Of a DNA stretch of 64,000 bases, positions 15,648 to 25,337 are shown piece after piece (the stretch's first letter is position 1; each line of letters begins with the position of its first letter). Where the stretch lies: positions 1 through 64,000 of the forward strand of contig JAHELC010000009.1 in NCBI GenBank assembly GCA_024644405.1, in the 5' to 3' direction. Origin of the DNA: Nitrospinaceae bacterium. Its GTDB lineage: Bacteria > Nitrospinota > Nitrospinia > Nitrospinales > Nitrospinaceae. Under the pieces are notes generated by a model. The model made no database searches. It was not told the origin of the DNA and worked only from the letters and a program-made list of their open reading frames with translations. Both the position numbers and the translations under genes were made by a program.

Positions 15648-18443
15648 TCAGGCCTTTGCGGATTCAAGATTTTTCACGCAGCGAAGACAGATACTGGGAT
15701 GTTCGGGCGTAGGCTCTTCAACAAAATAATTCCAGCATCGGTCACATTTCTTTCCCGGAGCCGGATGAACCGCAATTTTAACACCTTCCATAGTTTCGCT
15801 GGCATACACCTCCGTCTCATCTTTCAGTGAACCGGCGACTTCCACCCCGGATACGATAAAAATAAATTTCAATTGATCCTGCTCCGGCTCCAGAACTTTC
15901 TTCAAATTTTCCGGAAGCTCCAGCCGGACCCGGGCATCCAGTGAGTGACCGATCACTTTTTCCCGCCTGCGTAATTCCAGAGCCTTGCTGACCTCCCCTT
16001 TCAACTGGCTGATCTTTTCCCATTTATCCACCAAATGATCCGGAAAGGAAACCTGGGACAGATCCGGGAACGAACTCAAATGCACACTGGCCGTCTCATT
16101 CCCCTTGGAAGGCATGTAAGACCAGACTTCCTCGGAGGTAAAGCTGAGGACCGGTGCCATCAATTGCGCCATTCCCTGCAACAGCTCATACATCGCGGTT
16201 TGACCCGACCGCCGTCCTTTGGATGTTTTAGGATACGTGTACAATCGGTCCTTTAGGATATCCAGATAAAACGCACTCAAGTCCACAATGCAAAAACTAT
16301 AAAAAGAATGGTAGAAGACGTGAAATTCAAAATCATCGAACGCCTTCAGAATTCTTTCGGACACGACTCGAAACCGGTAAAGAATATAATGGTCGATTTC
16401 GTCCAACTCGTCGACCGGAACCGCGTCCGTTTTGGGATCAAAGTCGCTCAGGTTGCCCAGCAGAAAACGGAATGTATTGCGGATTTTGCGATACGCCTCG
16501 GTGAGACGCTTCAAAATTTCATGCGAAATACGAATGTCCTCCCGGTAATTTTCCGAGGCCACCCACAGCCGCAGGATTTCGGCGCCGTATTGATCGATGA
16601 TCTTTTGGGGAGCGATAACGTTGCCCGCCGACTTGGACATTTTCTTGCCTTTGCCGTCGACCACGTACCCGTGAGTGAGTACCGTTTTATAGGGTGCGGC
16701 GGACCGGGTGCCCACCGACTCCAGCAGGGAGCTGTGAAACCATCCCCGATGCTGGTCGCTGCCCTCCAGGTACAGGTCCGCAGGCCATTGCATATTGGGA
16801 TCGCCCTCCAGGACGGCGGCATGGCTGACGCCGGAGTCGAACCAGACATCCAGAATATCCATCTCCTTGATAAATTCCGTGCTTCCGCAGGAGCATTTGT
16901 AACCGTCAGGCAATAATTCCTCGGCTTCCTTCACAAACCAGAAATCCGCGCCATACTGTTCCACCAATTTCACAATGTGCGACATCACTTCCGGTGAAGT
17001 CACTTGCTTTTCACACGCCTTGCAGGTCAATACCGTAATAGGAACCCCCCAGGCCCGCTGACGCGACACGCACCAGTCCGGTCGGTTTTCCACCATGCTG
17101 TAAATACGCTCCCGGCCCCAGGGCGGCACCCAACGGGTTTTGTTGATTTCTTCCAGTGCCTTTGCGCGCAAACCATCCTTATCCATGGGAATAAACCATT
17201 GTGCCGTGGCCCGGAAAATGATCGGCTGATGACAGCGCCAGCAATGCGGATAGGAATGTTCGACTTCGCTGGATGCGATCAGAAACCCGTCGGCTTTCAG
17301 TTTTTCAATGATCAACGGATTCGCCTTGGTGACAAACTGTCCGGCAAAATGTTCAACATTGGGTTTGAATACGCCGATATCATCCACCGGATTATAGGTA
17401 TCCAGTCCGTATTTCTGTCCGACGACGTAGTCCTCCTGTCCATGTCCCGGCGCCGTGTGCACGCATCCGGTCCCCTGCTCGAGCGTGACATGATCCCCCA
17501 GAATCACCGGTGATTCCCGGTCGATAAACGGGTGACGGCAAATCATACCTTCCAGATCTTTACCGAAACATTTTTCCAGCGTTTTTGCGTCCTTGATATC
17601 CCATTCTTCCAACAAACCCGGTGCAAGCTCACTGGCCACGATCCAGAATTCGTTATTATGAGATACCGCCGTGTACTCAAAGTCCGGATGCAGGCAGACT
17701 GCCAGGTTGGCGGGCAAGGTCCAGGGCGTCGTCGTCCAGATCACAAAATGCGTTTTGGCCGGGTCGAGCCCTTTGATCTGATCTTTCCAGCCGGATTGGA
17801 CGGGGAACTTCACGTAGATGGATGGAGATTTGTGGTTGTCATATTCGACTTCCGCCTCCGCAAGAGCAGTCTGGCACTGAGTACACCAGTGAACGGGCTT
17901 GAGCCCCTTGTACACCATGCCCTGCTCGATGAATTTTGAAAATTCGCGGACAATAGTCGCCTCGTAGGAATAATCCATGGTGAGGTAAGGCTTGTCCCAG
18001 CCGGCGAACACCCCCAGGCGCTGGAACTCTTCCTTTTGAATCTCGACAAATTTCGCAGCGTATTCCCGGCAGAGTTTGCGGACTTCGCTTTTACTGAAAT
18101 CCTTTTTCTGCTTTTTCATCTCCTTGCCCACCTGGTGCTCGATCGGCAAGCCATGGCAATCCCACCCCGGCACAAAGGTGGCGTCGTATCCCCTCATACT
18201 CTGGATCTTCACGACAAAATCTTTGAGAAGCTTGTTCAGGGCATGCCCCATATGAATGTGGCCGTTGGCGTAAGGGGGGCCATCATGAAAAACGTATTTC
18301 GGTTTTCCTTTCTTGTCCTTGCGGATTTGGCCGTACAGATCTTCCGTTTCCCATTGCTTGAGAACTTCCGGTTCCTTCTTGACCAGGTTGGCCTTCATTG
18401 GGAAATCCGTTACCGGCAAATTTAATGTTTCTTTATATTCCAT
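15648..18443 (-). CDS. ileS: isoleucyl-tRNA synthetase
   Basis: Charges tRNA-Ile with isoleucine in the cytoplasm. The 931-residue class I enzyme has the HIGH-type motif HMGH at 64-67, the editing (CP1) domain including TTTPWTLPANLAVCLHP, the KMSKS loop at 601-605, and an anticodon-binding region. A C-terminal zinc finger, CDRCWNY with a later CLRCV pair, is typical of the bacterial type that has two zinc sites. ATG 18443 is the natural start. Downstream come the two lspA genes, and trpS lies just upstream on the same strand. Confidence 0.98.
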   Translation of the reverse strand: MEYKETLNLPVTDFPMKANLVKKEPEVLKQWETEDLYGQIRKDKKGKPKYVFHDGPPYANGHIHMGHALNKLLKDFVVKIQSMRGYDATFVPGWDCHGLPIEHQVGKEMKKQKKDFSKSEVRKLCREYAAKFVEIQKEEFQRLGVFAGWDKPYLTMDYSYEATIVREFSKFIEQGMVYKGLKPVHWCTQCQTALAEAEVEYDNHKSPSIYVKFPVQSGWKDQIKGLDPAKTHFVIWTTTPWTLPANLAVCLHPDFEYTAVSHNNEFWIVASELAPGLLEEWDIKDAKTLEKCFGKDLEGMICRHPFIDRESPVILGDHVTLEQGTGCVHTAPGHGQEDYVVGQKYGLDTYNPVDDIGVFKPNVEHFAGQFVTKANPLIIEKLKADGFLIASSEVEHSYPHCWRCHQPIIFRATAQWFIPMDKDGLRAKALEEINKTRWVPPWGRERIYSMVENRPDWCVSRQRAWGVPITVLTCKACEKQVTSPEVMSHIVKLVEQYGADFWFVKEAEELLPDGYKCSCGSTEFIKEMDILDVWFDSGVSHAAVLEGDPNMQWPADLYLEGSDQHRGWFHSSLLESVGTRSAAPYKTVLTHGYVVDGKGKKMSKSAGNVIAPQKIIDQYGAEILRLWVASENYREDIRISHEILKRLTEAYRKIRNTFRFLLGNLSDFDPKTDAVPVDELDEIDHYILYRFRVVSERILKAFDDFEFHVFYHSFYSFCIVDLSAFYLDILKDRLYTYPKTSKGRRSGQTAMYELLQGMAQLMAPVLSFTSEEVWSYMPSKGNETASVHLSSFPDLSQVSFPDHLVDKWEKISQLKGEVSKALELRRREKVIGHSLDARVRLELPENLKKVLEPEQDQLKFIFIVSGVEVAGSLKDETEVYASETMEGVKIAVHPAPGKKCDRCWNYFVEEPTPEHPSICLRCVKNLESAKA

Positions 18444-18487
18444 ACACTTTAATATACTTGATTAATGCGGTTGATAATCCGACTATA

Positions 18488-19474
18488 TTAGAATTTCATG
18501 GCCTGTCTGGCGCGGTCCAGGGTGGCCTTGGCGACCTTTTGAGCCTTGCGGGTGCCCGCTTCCAGAATTTCCTCCACCTCTTTGGGCTTGGCGGCTATCT
18601 TTCTCCGGCGTTCCATGTGAGGCTTCAGTCCTTCGAGCATGGTATCGACCAGTTTCAGTTTGCAGTCGCCGCACCCGATGGCGGCGGTCCGGCAATCGCG
18701 GTCAACTTCCTTCTGCATCTCCGGCGGGGAATACAACTTATGAAACGGAAACAGATTGCAGACATCCGGGTCGCCGGGGTCTGTGCGCCGGGCCCGTGCC
18801 GGGTCGGTCAGCATGGCCTTCACCTTTTTGGTGATCTCCTTTTCGCTGTCGGAAAGATAAATGGCGTTGTTGTAACTTTTGCTCATCTTTCGGCCATCGA
18901 TTCCGTTGAGCTTGGGAATTTCGGAAATCCTGGACTGCGGTTCCTTGAACACCTTTTTCTTATACAACCCATTAAAGCGCCGCACAATTTCCCGCGAAAT
19001 TTCAAGATGCGGCGCCTGGTCGATCCCGACCGGAACGTAATCGGCATCATACAATACGATATCCGCCGTCTGCAGAACCGGATATCCCAGAAAACCGTAG
19101 GAGCTCATGTCGACGCTTTTCACCTCCACCTGCTTTTCCTTGTAAGTGGGATTGCGCTCCAGCCAGGGAACGGGCACAACCATGGATAAAATCAGATGCA
19201 GTTCGGCATGTTCGGGAATCCGGGACTGGACGAACAGGGTGCTTTTTCCCGGGTCCAACCCGGCGCTCAACCAGTCCACCGCCACTTCAAAGGTGTATTG
19301 TTTGATATGGCTGGGGTCCTGGTACAGGGTGGTCAGCGAATGCCAGTCGGCCACAAAATAAAAGCACTCGAACTGCTCCTGCAACTCGATCCAGTTTTTC
19401 AGCGCCCCGAAATAGTTGCCCAGATGAAGCAGGCCGGAAGGCTGCATTCCGCTCAAAATTCTCTTTTTGGCCAT
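18488..19474 (-). CDS. trpS: tryptophanyl-tRNA synthetase
   Basis: Charges tRNA-Trp. The 328-residue class I enzyme has the HIGH-like segment PSGLLHLGNYFGA at the N-terminus and the signature KMSKS at 196-200 (GRKMSKSYNN). The length is the normal bacterial one. ATG 19474 is chosen. It follows the M50 peptidase gene by 39 bases and precedes ileS by 44 bases, so these genes are probably one operon. Confidence 0.97.
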   Translation of the reverse strand: MAKKRILSGMQPSGLLHLGNYFGALKNWIELQEQFECFYFVADWHSLTTLYQDPSHIKQYTFEVAVDWLSAGLDPGKSTLFVQSRIPEHAELHLILSMVVPVPWLERNPTYKEKQVEVKSVDMSSYGFLGYPVLQTADIVLYDADYVPVGIDQAPHLEISREIVRRFNGLYKKKVFKEPQSRISEIPKLNGIDGRKMSKSYNNAIYLSDSEKEITKKVKAMLTDPARARRTDPGDPDVCNLFPFHKLYSPPEMQKEVDRDCRTAAIGCGDCKLKLVDTMLEGLKPHMERRRKIAAKPKEVEEILEAGTRKAQKVAKATLDRARQAMKF

Positions 19475-19513
19475 ATCTAAGAAATTTAAATAATTGAGTT
19501 TAAAAAGGAAGCT

Positions 19514-20158
19514 CTATTTCACGGGGAAAATTTCCTGGGTTATGAACTCTACCATAAACTGTATGGGGAGTCCAAGAATGGTGCCCAGAATACGGGTCCC
19601 GGCAAAATTATCCAATAGAACAATGGTCAGGAGAGCCATCCCGCCGAATTTATCCAATCCATCCAGCTTCAGGGCCACCCGTCGGGGAAGTAAACCCTTT
19701 AACACACTCGAGCCATCCAGGGGGAAAACCGGAAGCATGTTCAGTACCACGAGACCCACGTTACAGTAAATTCCCAGTCTCAGAAAATTAAATGCATGCT
19801 GTTGCATGGGAGTCACCTGTTCCAAGGACATCCAAGGCCCCGTAAAACTCAAGAAAAAGCCCAGGATCAAAGCCAGCGTCAGGTTGGATGCGGGTCCAGC
19901 CGCCGCAATGAACAGCATATCCCGGTGAGGATCTTTCAAGTTTCTGGGGTCCACGGGAACCGGCTTGGCCCAGCCGACATGCATGACCAGGAAAAAGACC
20001 ACACCAATCGGGTCCAGATGTTTCAAGGGATTGAAGGTCAACCGCCCCTGACTTTTGGCAGTATCATCTCCCAGCAAATGAGCCATCATGCCGTGAGAAT
20101 ATTCGTGGATGGTCAGGGAAATCAAGATAATCGGAACTAAATATACGACAATATTCAT
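19514..20158 (-). CDS. site-2 protease-like M50 metalloprotease, short type
   Basis: Inner-membrane zinc metalloprotease candidate of 214 residues with about five membrane helices. The catalytic HEYSH motif is at 18-22, and the family's third zinc ligand region reads NMLPVFPLDGS at about residue 160. NPLKHLDPIG between them is also typical. This is the compact rhomboid-neighbour type without PDZ or CBS domains (YwhC-like); substrates are generally unknown. It stands first in the trpS-ileS-lspA-lspA-lgt direction. Confidence 0.93.
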   Translation of the reverse strand: MNIVVYLVPIILISLTIHEYSHGMMAHLLGDDTAKSQGRLTFNPLKHLDPIGVVFFLVMHVGWAKPVPVDPRNLKDPHRDMLFIAAAGPASNLTLALILGFFLSFTGPWMSLEQVTPMQQHAFNFLRLGIYCNVGLVVLNMLPVFPLDGSSVLKGLLPRRVALKLDGLDKFGGMALLTIVLLDNFAGTRILGTILGLPIQFMVEFITQEIFPVK

Positions 20159-20632
20159 TTCAAGTTATAGTCTCAATTATTGAGTCAATGGGGGAATTTC
20201 AAAGCGGCTATGGAAAGATACTGAGAGACGGGAAAAGGCGTCCTGCGACCCACAATGCTTTCATACAACCTTACTTAAAATTTTATCGTAGTTTAATATA
20301 TTTTCATAACTCAATATGACTGTACGCACAAAGCGTCGCACCCCTCAACCGGCAAACACCTCCTGAATCCCCCTGTCCGGAGAGTTCCGCAAGGTTCGAA
20401 ACTCACTTAAATCGCCTGTTCGTACCTATCGCCAAGTCCACTCCGGCTAATATTTTGTCCTTCCCTTACAGAGTATGTTAATATAATCAAAGGGTTGTAG
20501 TGCTTTTATTATTAGGATTTACGATTCTGACAGCATTCACTTGGACTTTGGGTCACCGGCGACTTAAAGGGGCGGGACTTTTACTGCTGGAACCTATCGG
20601 ATATTTTTAAGTGTCCGGGGATAATAATCATT
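20159..20632 (+). other. 474-base intergenic region with divergent promoters expected
   Basis: No convincing gene. It separates the minus-strand M50/trpS/ileS run from the plus-strand 20633 gene, so it should hold two promoters. A TATAAT hexamer at 20482-20487 and AT-rich DNA at 20275-20320 are candidates, but no well-spaced -35 was found. No tRNA, tmRNA, RNase P or SRP RNA consensus is seen on either strand. Confidence 0.4.
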
Positions 20633-22012
20633 ATGGAAAACGCCAATCTTCTTTTAGGAAACACCTTATTACTATTGGCTATCCTCCTATTCCTGGCCGT
20701 CCTTCCCCGTGCCCTTCGCCAACAAAAAAAGTCCGCATTGGATAGAACCGTAGAGCGGTTTGAAAAGTTTGAACAAGAAGAATTAAAAGCCGCTGGAGAA
20801 GAGAAACCCGGTCAGGACGACCCCGGGGAAGAGCAAACCGTCCTTCTTAAAGACCGATCCCTGGACTACCTCAAGGAAGATATGCTGGCTGCCCTAAAGA
20901 CACAGGCCCAAGAGGAAATCCCTCCGTTTCCCGCGCAAGAAAAGCAAGACGAAAACACGCCGGCAAAAACTGTAAAGGAAGGAGTGGCTATTTCCCATAA
21001 CGATGCCGCACACCCTCCTCCGACGTCCAGGAAAAAGATCAAATTGATCAAGCAGGAATTTTCCATTGCGCCCAGCGAGAACAGGGCACCTTTGAAAAAA
21101 GCCCCCTCCGCTCCCCAAACAGAAAAAAAGAATACGGCCCCGGCCAAAGACCCCAATTCCCCCTCGGACGAAAATTCCAGAACGCTCTCCATCAAGGACC
21201 ACACAAACGAAGGGTCTGATGACAATTGGGTCGAAGCCGAAATACCGGGATTAATTGTGGAGCCCCTTAAGGAGGCAAAAGGATCTAAAAGTGTTCCGAC
21301 CTTTAAAGCTTCCCCCAAGGCCAAAATTCGATCAGGAGCTAAGGGATCCCAGATACCTCTCCAAAAAGCAAAACAGCGCAAACAAGCAAAGAACATTGCC
21401 CCCAAGTCCGAAGAGAGAAAGGGCTCCACATCGAAAAAACCCGAAAAAATCAATACGGGTTCCCTGGAATTGGAGATAGAAATTTCGGATTCCAAGCCGA
21501 ATGCAGTTGAAAAAAAGGCCCCATTAGTTTCTCATAAGAGTATAGCCAAAAAAGAGGCTGAGCCGTCACAAGCAAGAGCGTCTTCTTCCGAACCCGGCGA
21601 AATCCAGAAAGCAGAAGATACGGCAGTTCCGCGTCAGCGAGAGGATAAAAAGACTTCTCCTGAAAAAACGGAATCCAAACCATTTCTTCTCGACCTCAAA
21701 TATCTTTATCGAGACGAATCGGAAACGGAAAGTCCGGTTGCCCGCGATACAATACCCGACGAAATGGTGGAAAGGGTGGTTGCCCGGCTGAATGCCTTAC
21801 AGAACGAACTGGAGAATCATTTGGCAACGGTACCGGGCGAACGGGCGCAAAACGAATACCAGGTTGACGGGAATTTGCGAAAGAATCAAACACAGGATTC
21901 ATATCCGGACATAAAGGAAACCATTGGCAAGTCATCCGGTAAAAAAGAAGTTTCACTGGATGACCTGGATTCATTTCTTTTTACGTCCACACAGAGACAA
22001 AACAGAAAATGA
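20633..22012 (+). CDS. membrane-anchored, lysine/glutamate-rich disordered protein
   Basis: A 459-residue protein of unknown function. A single membrane helix lies at about 6-26 (LLGNTLLLLAILLFLAVLP), followed by basic residues, so the bulk is probably cytoplasmic. Residues about 50-370 are low in complexity, rich in K, E, S, P and A, with no recognisable domain, and are likely disordered. A more conserved-looking C-terminal part follows (EMVERVVARLNALQNELENHL, likely a helix, then LDDLDSFLF). The stop overlaps the start of the downstream MinD/FlhG-like ATPase gene (ATGA), so the two are translationally coupled. This suggests that it is a membrane tether or partner for that ATPase. Confidence 0.7.
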   Translation: MENANLLLGNTLLLLAILLFLAVLPRALRQQKKSALDRTVERFEKFEQEELKAAGEEKPGQDDPGEEQTVLLKDRSLDYLKEDMLAALKTQAQEEIPPFPAQEKQDENTPAKTVKEGVAISHNDAAHPPPTSRKKIKLIKQEFSIAPSENRAPLKKAPSAPQTEKKNTAPAKDPNSPSDENSRTLSIKDHTNEGSDDNWVEAEIPGLIVEPLKEAKGSKSVPTFKASPKAKIRSGAKGSQIPLQKAKQRKQAKNIAPKSEERKGSTSKKPEKINTGSLELEIEISDSKPNAVEKKAPLVSHKSIAKKEAEPSQARASSSEPGEIQKAEDTAVPRQREDKKTSPEKTESKPFLLDLKYLYRDESETESPVARDTIPDEMVERVVARLNALQNELENHLATVPGERAQNEYQVDGNLRKNQTQDSYPDIKETIGKSSGKKEVSLDDLDSFLFTSTQRQNRK

Positions 22013-22995
22013 GTTTTAAAAACAAAATAATCGCTGTAGGCGGAGGTAAAGGCGGCGTTGGCAAAAGCGTGGTCTGCGCCAATATGGCAGTCACCCTTGC
22101 CTTGACCGGCCAACGGGTCATTCTCGTCGATGCCGATTTCGGCGCTTCCAGTTTGCACGCTCTGTTGGGAATCAGCTCACCCAAGTACGGATTTCGGGAA
22201 TACTTTGATCCCAACAGCCTGGGGTCCAACGGAGAAGAAGCATTACTGCTCGACACCGGGATCACCAACCTGAAATTCTTGAGTGGTGCCGGAGATATGC
22301 CGGGAAGTGCTGACATTAATGTTAAAAACCAAAACAAGGTTATTTCCTATATCAGAAATCTCGATGCGGATCATATTCTGATGGACCTGGGTCCCGGCAC
22401 CAATTTTCACATCATTGATTACTTCAACATTGGCGGGGAAAACGTTGTCGTGTCTACTCCGGAAATGACTTCGATCATGAAGTCATTCAGTTTCATCAAG
22501 GCCGCCTTGTTTCGAAGAATCAGCCAGGAGTTCAAAAGCAGTTCGGATATTCAGCACCTGATCGATCTTTCCAAAAACCCGGGCATGGCGGAGGATTGTT
22601 TCGAAATCAGCTCCCTCCGTGAAAAGGTGGAGGAAATGCACCCGCAACAACTGGATCGGGTCAACGAGATTATCCGGGAATTCCGGCCGGGACTGGTGAT
22701 CAACCGGGTGCGGAGGCAAAAAGACATTCTGATGGGCGACAACCTGTTGAAGCTGGCCAAAAAATATCTGGATGTCGACGTCAAGTTTCTGGGTTATCTG
22801 ATCGAAAGCGATGCTGTACGGGATTCGATCGATGAAATGAAACCTTTTTTAATCAAGGATCCCCAAAGCAAGCCCTCGGAAAACATCCAGCAGGTCATCG
22901 GTTCTCTAACCAACACGAATATTCATCTGGTTAAAAAAGACAATAGTATTTTTGTGTCCCAACAAATTAAACTTTCCTCCGGATGGGGCCAATAA
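22009..22995 (+). CDS. MinD/FlhG-like P-loop ATPase (ParA/MinD superfamily)
   Basis: Cytoplasmic ATPase of 328 residues. The deviant Walker A motif GGKGGVGKS is at 12-20, with the signature lysine K14. The following DADFG is at 41-45 and MDLGPG lies at about 125. The sequence resembles the group used for flagellar number control (FlhG/FleN) or spatial organisation rather than plasmid ParA. No C-terminal membrane-targeting amphipathic helix is obvious, so membrane contact may come from the coupled upstream protein. No flagellar or pilus genes are visible in the window, so the exact target is open. Confidence 0.85.
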   Translation: MSFKNKIIAVGGGKGGVGKSVVCANMAVTLALTGQRVILVDADFGASSLHALLGISSPKYGFREYFDPNSLGSNGEEALLLDTGITNLKFLSGAGDMPGSADINVKNQNKVISYIRNLDADHILMDLGPGTNFHIIDYFNIGGENVVVSTPEMTSIMKSFSFIKAALFRRISQEFKSSSDIQHLIDLSKNPGMAEDCFEISSLREKVEEMHPQQLDRVNEIIREFRPGLVINRVRRQKDILMGDNLLKLAKKYLDVDVKFLGYLIESDAVRDSIDEMKPFLIKDPQSKPSENIQQVIGSLTNTNIHLVKKDNSIFVSQQIKLSSGWGQ

Positions 22996-23001
22996 TGCGC
23001 T

Positions 23002-25185
23002 TTGGACAATCAGAGGCTTTTTTACCCCTACCCAAAAGTTGACGTGAAACAGGTCCTGATAAAACAAGGTCAGGTCGTAGTGGAAGACATACCCGCTCCG
23101 CAGGTGGAACCGGGAACTCTTCTGGTCCGGGTTAAATTCTCCAGTATTTCAGCGGGCACAGAAATGAGCGGCCTGAAATCCGCTGCCGAGCCTTTATGGA
23201 AACGGGCCTTGAAAAACCCCAAAGCGGTCAAATCCACCATGGAAATGGCCGCCACCCGCGGCTTGACCCATACCCGCAACGTTATCCAGGGAAAACTTTC
23301 CGAAGGGAATCCCACGGGATATTCCGCATCCGGTATCGTTCTCGAGGTTGGAGACGGAATCGAGAATATCCAGCCCGGGGATCGCGTGGCTTGCGCGGGG
23401 GCTCAATGCGCCCACCACGCAGAGATCATCCGGGTCCCCCGCAATCTGGCCGTCCCATTGCCGAAAGACCTCAGCCTCCCGGTAGCCAGCACCGTGACGT
23501 TGGGAGCCATCGCCCTGCAAGGGGTACGGCGTGCCCAACCGACTCTGGGAGAAACCTTCGCGGTGATCGGGCTGGGGATCCTGGGCCAGCTGACGGTACA
23601 AATGTTAAGAGCCAATGGATGCCGTGTCATTGGTGCGGATCTGGACTCCTCCCGGATAGAGCTCGCCAAGAGTCTGGGCATGGATTTCTCCCTTCCTCCT
23701 GAAGAAAACAACGAGCATACCCTGCGCCTCACCGATGGAACAGGCGTCGATGGCGTGATCATTACCGCCGCCTCTCCTTCCGATGAAGTGATTTCAAATG
23801 CCTTCAGGATGTGCCGGAAGAAAGGCCGCGTGGTTCTAGTCGGGGATGTTGGACTCCATCTCAAACGCGAGGATATGTTTCCGAAGGAGTTGGATTTTTT
23901 CATTTCCACATCCTACGGACCCGGACGCTATGACCCTCAATATGAAGAAAAGGGATTGGATTATCCCATCGGTTACGTGCGGTGGACGGAGAATCGGAAT
24001 ATGGCGGAATACCTGAACTTGATTTCCGAGGAAAAAATAGATGTCGAACCGTTGATTCATTCCTCTTTTGAAATTTCGCAGGCCGCGACCGCTTATGAAA
24101 CTTTAAAGAAAGACAAAGAAAAACCGATGATCGTTTTGCTTTCCTATCCTGAGTCCCCGGAAGATGCAAAACCCAAACGGGTCATTCCCAATCCTACGGC
24201 GCGGGCATCGGACTCAGATAAGATCAATATCGCCCTGGCAGGCGCAGGAGGATTTATCAAGGGTATGCACATCCCCAACCTCCAAGCCCTGAGCCGGCGA
24301 TATCAAATTCATGCGGTAGCCAGCCGCACAGGCAGCAACGCTTCGAATACGGCCAGGCAGGTAGGGGCTCAATACTGCACCACGGACTACCAGGAGGTTC
24401 TCAATGACCCCAAGGTTGATGTCGTCCTCATTGGCACGCGCCACAATCAACACGCCTCCATGGCACTCGAAGCACTGCAGGCGGGCAAACATGTTCTGGT
24501 TGAAAAACCCCTGGCACTCACCCGCAATGAACTGGAAACGATTCGCAGTTTTTATGAAACTCATCAACAAGCTCCCGTTTTATTGACCGGTTTTAATCGC
24601 CGGTTTTCTCCCTGTGCCCGTCGCGCCAAGGAGCTGATTGAAAACCGGACAAACCCCATGATCATCAACTACCGGATGAACGCCGGATATATTCCTCTCG
24701 GCCATTGGGTTCATACGGAGGAAGGAGGAGGACGCAACCTGGGCGAAGCCTGTCACATCTACGACCTGTTTACATTTTTCACCGAAAGCAAGGTGGTTTC
24801 CGTGCAATCCCAGTCACTCGTGCCGAAAACAGATCATTACTCGTGCCAGGACAATTTTACGGCCACCTTGGGATTTGAAGACGGCTCTGTCGCCACCTTG
24901 ACTTACACGGCACTGGGCTCCAACGAATTTCCCAAGGAGCAAATGGAAATTTTTTCCGACGGCAAAGTTTTGATGCTGGATGATTACAAACAACTTCGAA
25001 TTCATGGCTCCAATGCCAGGGGATTAACGAGCAAGTTGACCGACAAGGGACACAAGGGGGAGCTGGAAGCATTCGCACAAACTCTGGATAAAGGCGGTGT
25101 ATGGCCCATACCGCTTTGGCAACAACTGCAGGCAACAGAAATTGCCCTGCAGATTGAGGAATTGATTTATTCCAAAGAGGTTTGA
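23002..25185 (+). CDS. bi-domain oxidoreductase: MDR dehydrogenase fused to Gfo/Idh/MocA
   Basis: A 727-residue fusion found in surface polysaccharide loci. Residues about 15-390 form a zinc-type alcohol dehydrogenase (MDR) fold with its own Rossmann motif (VIGLGILGQLTVQMLRANG). Where catalytic Zn-enzymes have CGxCGTD it reads SISAGTEM, so catalytic zinc is doubtful. Residues about 405-727 form a Gfo/Idh/MocA dehydrogenase with GAGGFIKGMHIPNL and the EKP motif at 501-503. Such proteins probably modify a nucleotide sugar; the substrate is unknown. The open frame can start at TTG 23002, but GTG 23044 gives the family-like N-terminus MKQVLIKQG and may be the true start. It opens the polysaccharide locus. 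Confidence 0.85.
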   Translation: MDNQRLFYPYPKVDVKQVLIKQGQVVVEDIPAPQVEPGTLLVRVKFSSISAGTEMSGLKSAAEPLWKRALKNPKAVKSTMEMAATRGLTHTRNVIQGKLSEGNPTGYSASGIVLEVGDGIENIQPGDRVACAGAQCAHHAEIIRVPRNLAVPLPKDLSLPVASTVTLGAIALQGVRRAQPTLGETFAVIGLGILGQLTVQMLRANGCRVIGADLDSSRIELAKSLGMDFSLPPEENNEHTLRLTDGTGVDGVIITAASPSDEVISNAFRMCRKKGRVVLVGDVGLHLKREDMFPKELDFFISTSYGPGRYDPQYEEKGLDYPIGYVRWTENRNMAEYLNLISEEKIDVEPLIHSSFEISQAATAYETLKKDKEKPMIVLLSYPESPEDAKPKRVIPNPTARASDSDKINIALAGAGGFIKGMHIPNLQALSRRYQIHAVASRTGSNASNTARQVGAQYCTTDYQEVLNDPKVDVVLIGTRHNQHASMALEALQAGKHVLVEKPLALTRNELETIRSFYETHQQAPVLLTGFNRRFSPCARRAKELIENRTNPMIINYRMNAGYIPLGHWVHTEEGGGRNLGEACHIYDLFTFFTESKVVSVQSQSLVPKTDHYSCQDNFTATLGFEDGSVATLTYTALGSNEFPKEQMEIFSDGKVLMLDDYKQLRIHGSNARGLTSKLTDKGHKGELEAFAQTLDKGGVWPIPLWQQLQATEIALQIEELIYSKEV

Positions 25186-25337
25186 TTTTCTATTGGCCGG
25201 TGATTCTTCCAGGCAGCCCAAGAGTTCCGGTAATTCCCAATCCCAAATATCATTATTTATTCTTTGGCCCTCTCTATTTTTCAGTACCGCCCTACGTCAA
25301 TGAATGTATCAATTATTTATTATAGTAAAGGCCCCTA

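Noticed and set aside
20159-20632. Possible structural RNA in the 474-base gap
   Set aside because: Looked for tRNA T-loop with matching acceptor stem, SRP, tmRNA, RNase P and riboswitch core sequences on both strands; none fit. A TTCGAA-type segment near 20397 does not form a cloverleaf.
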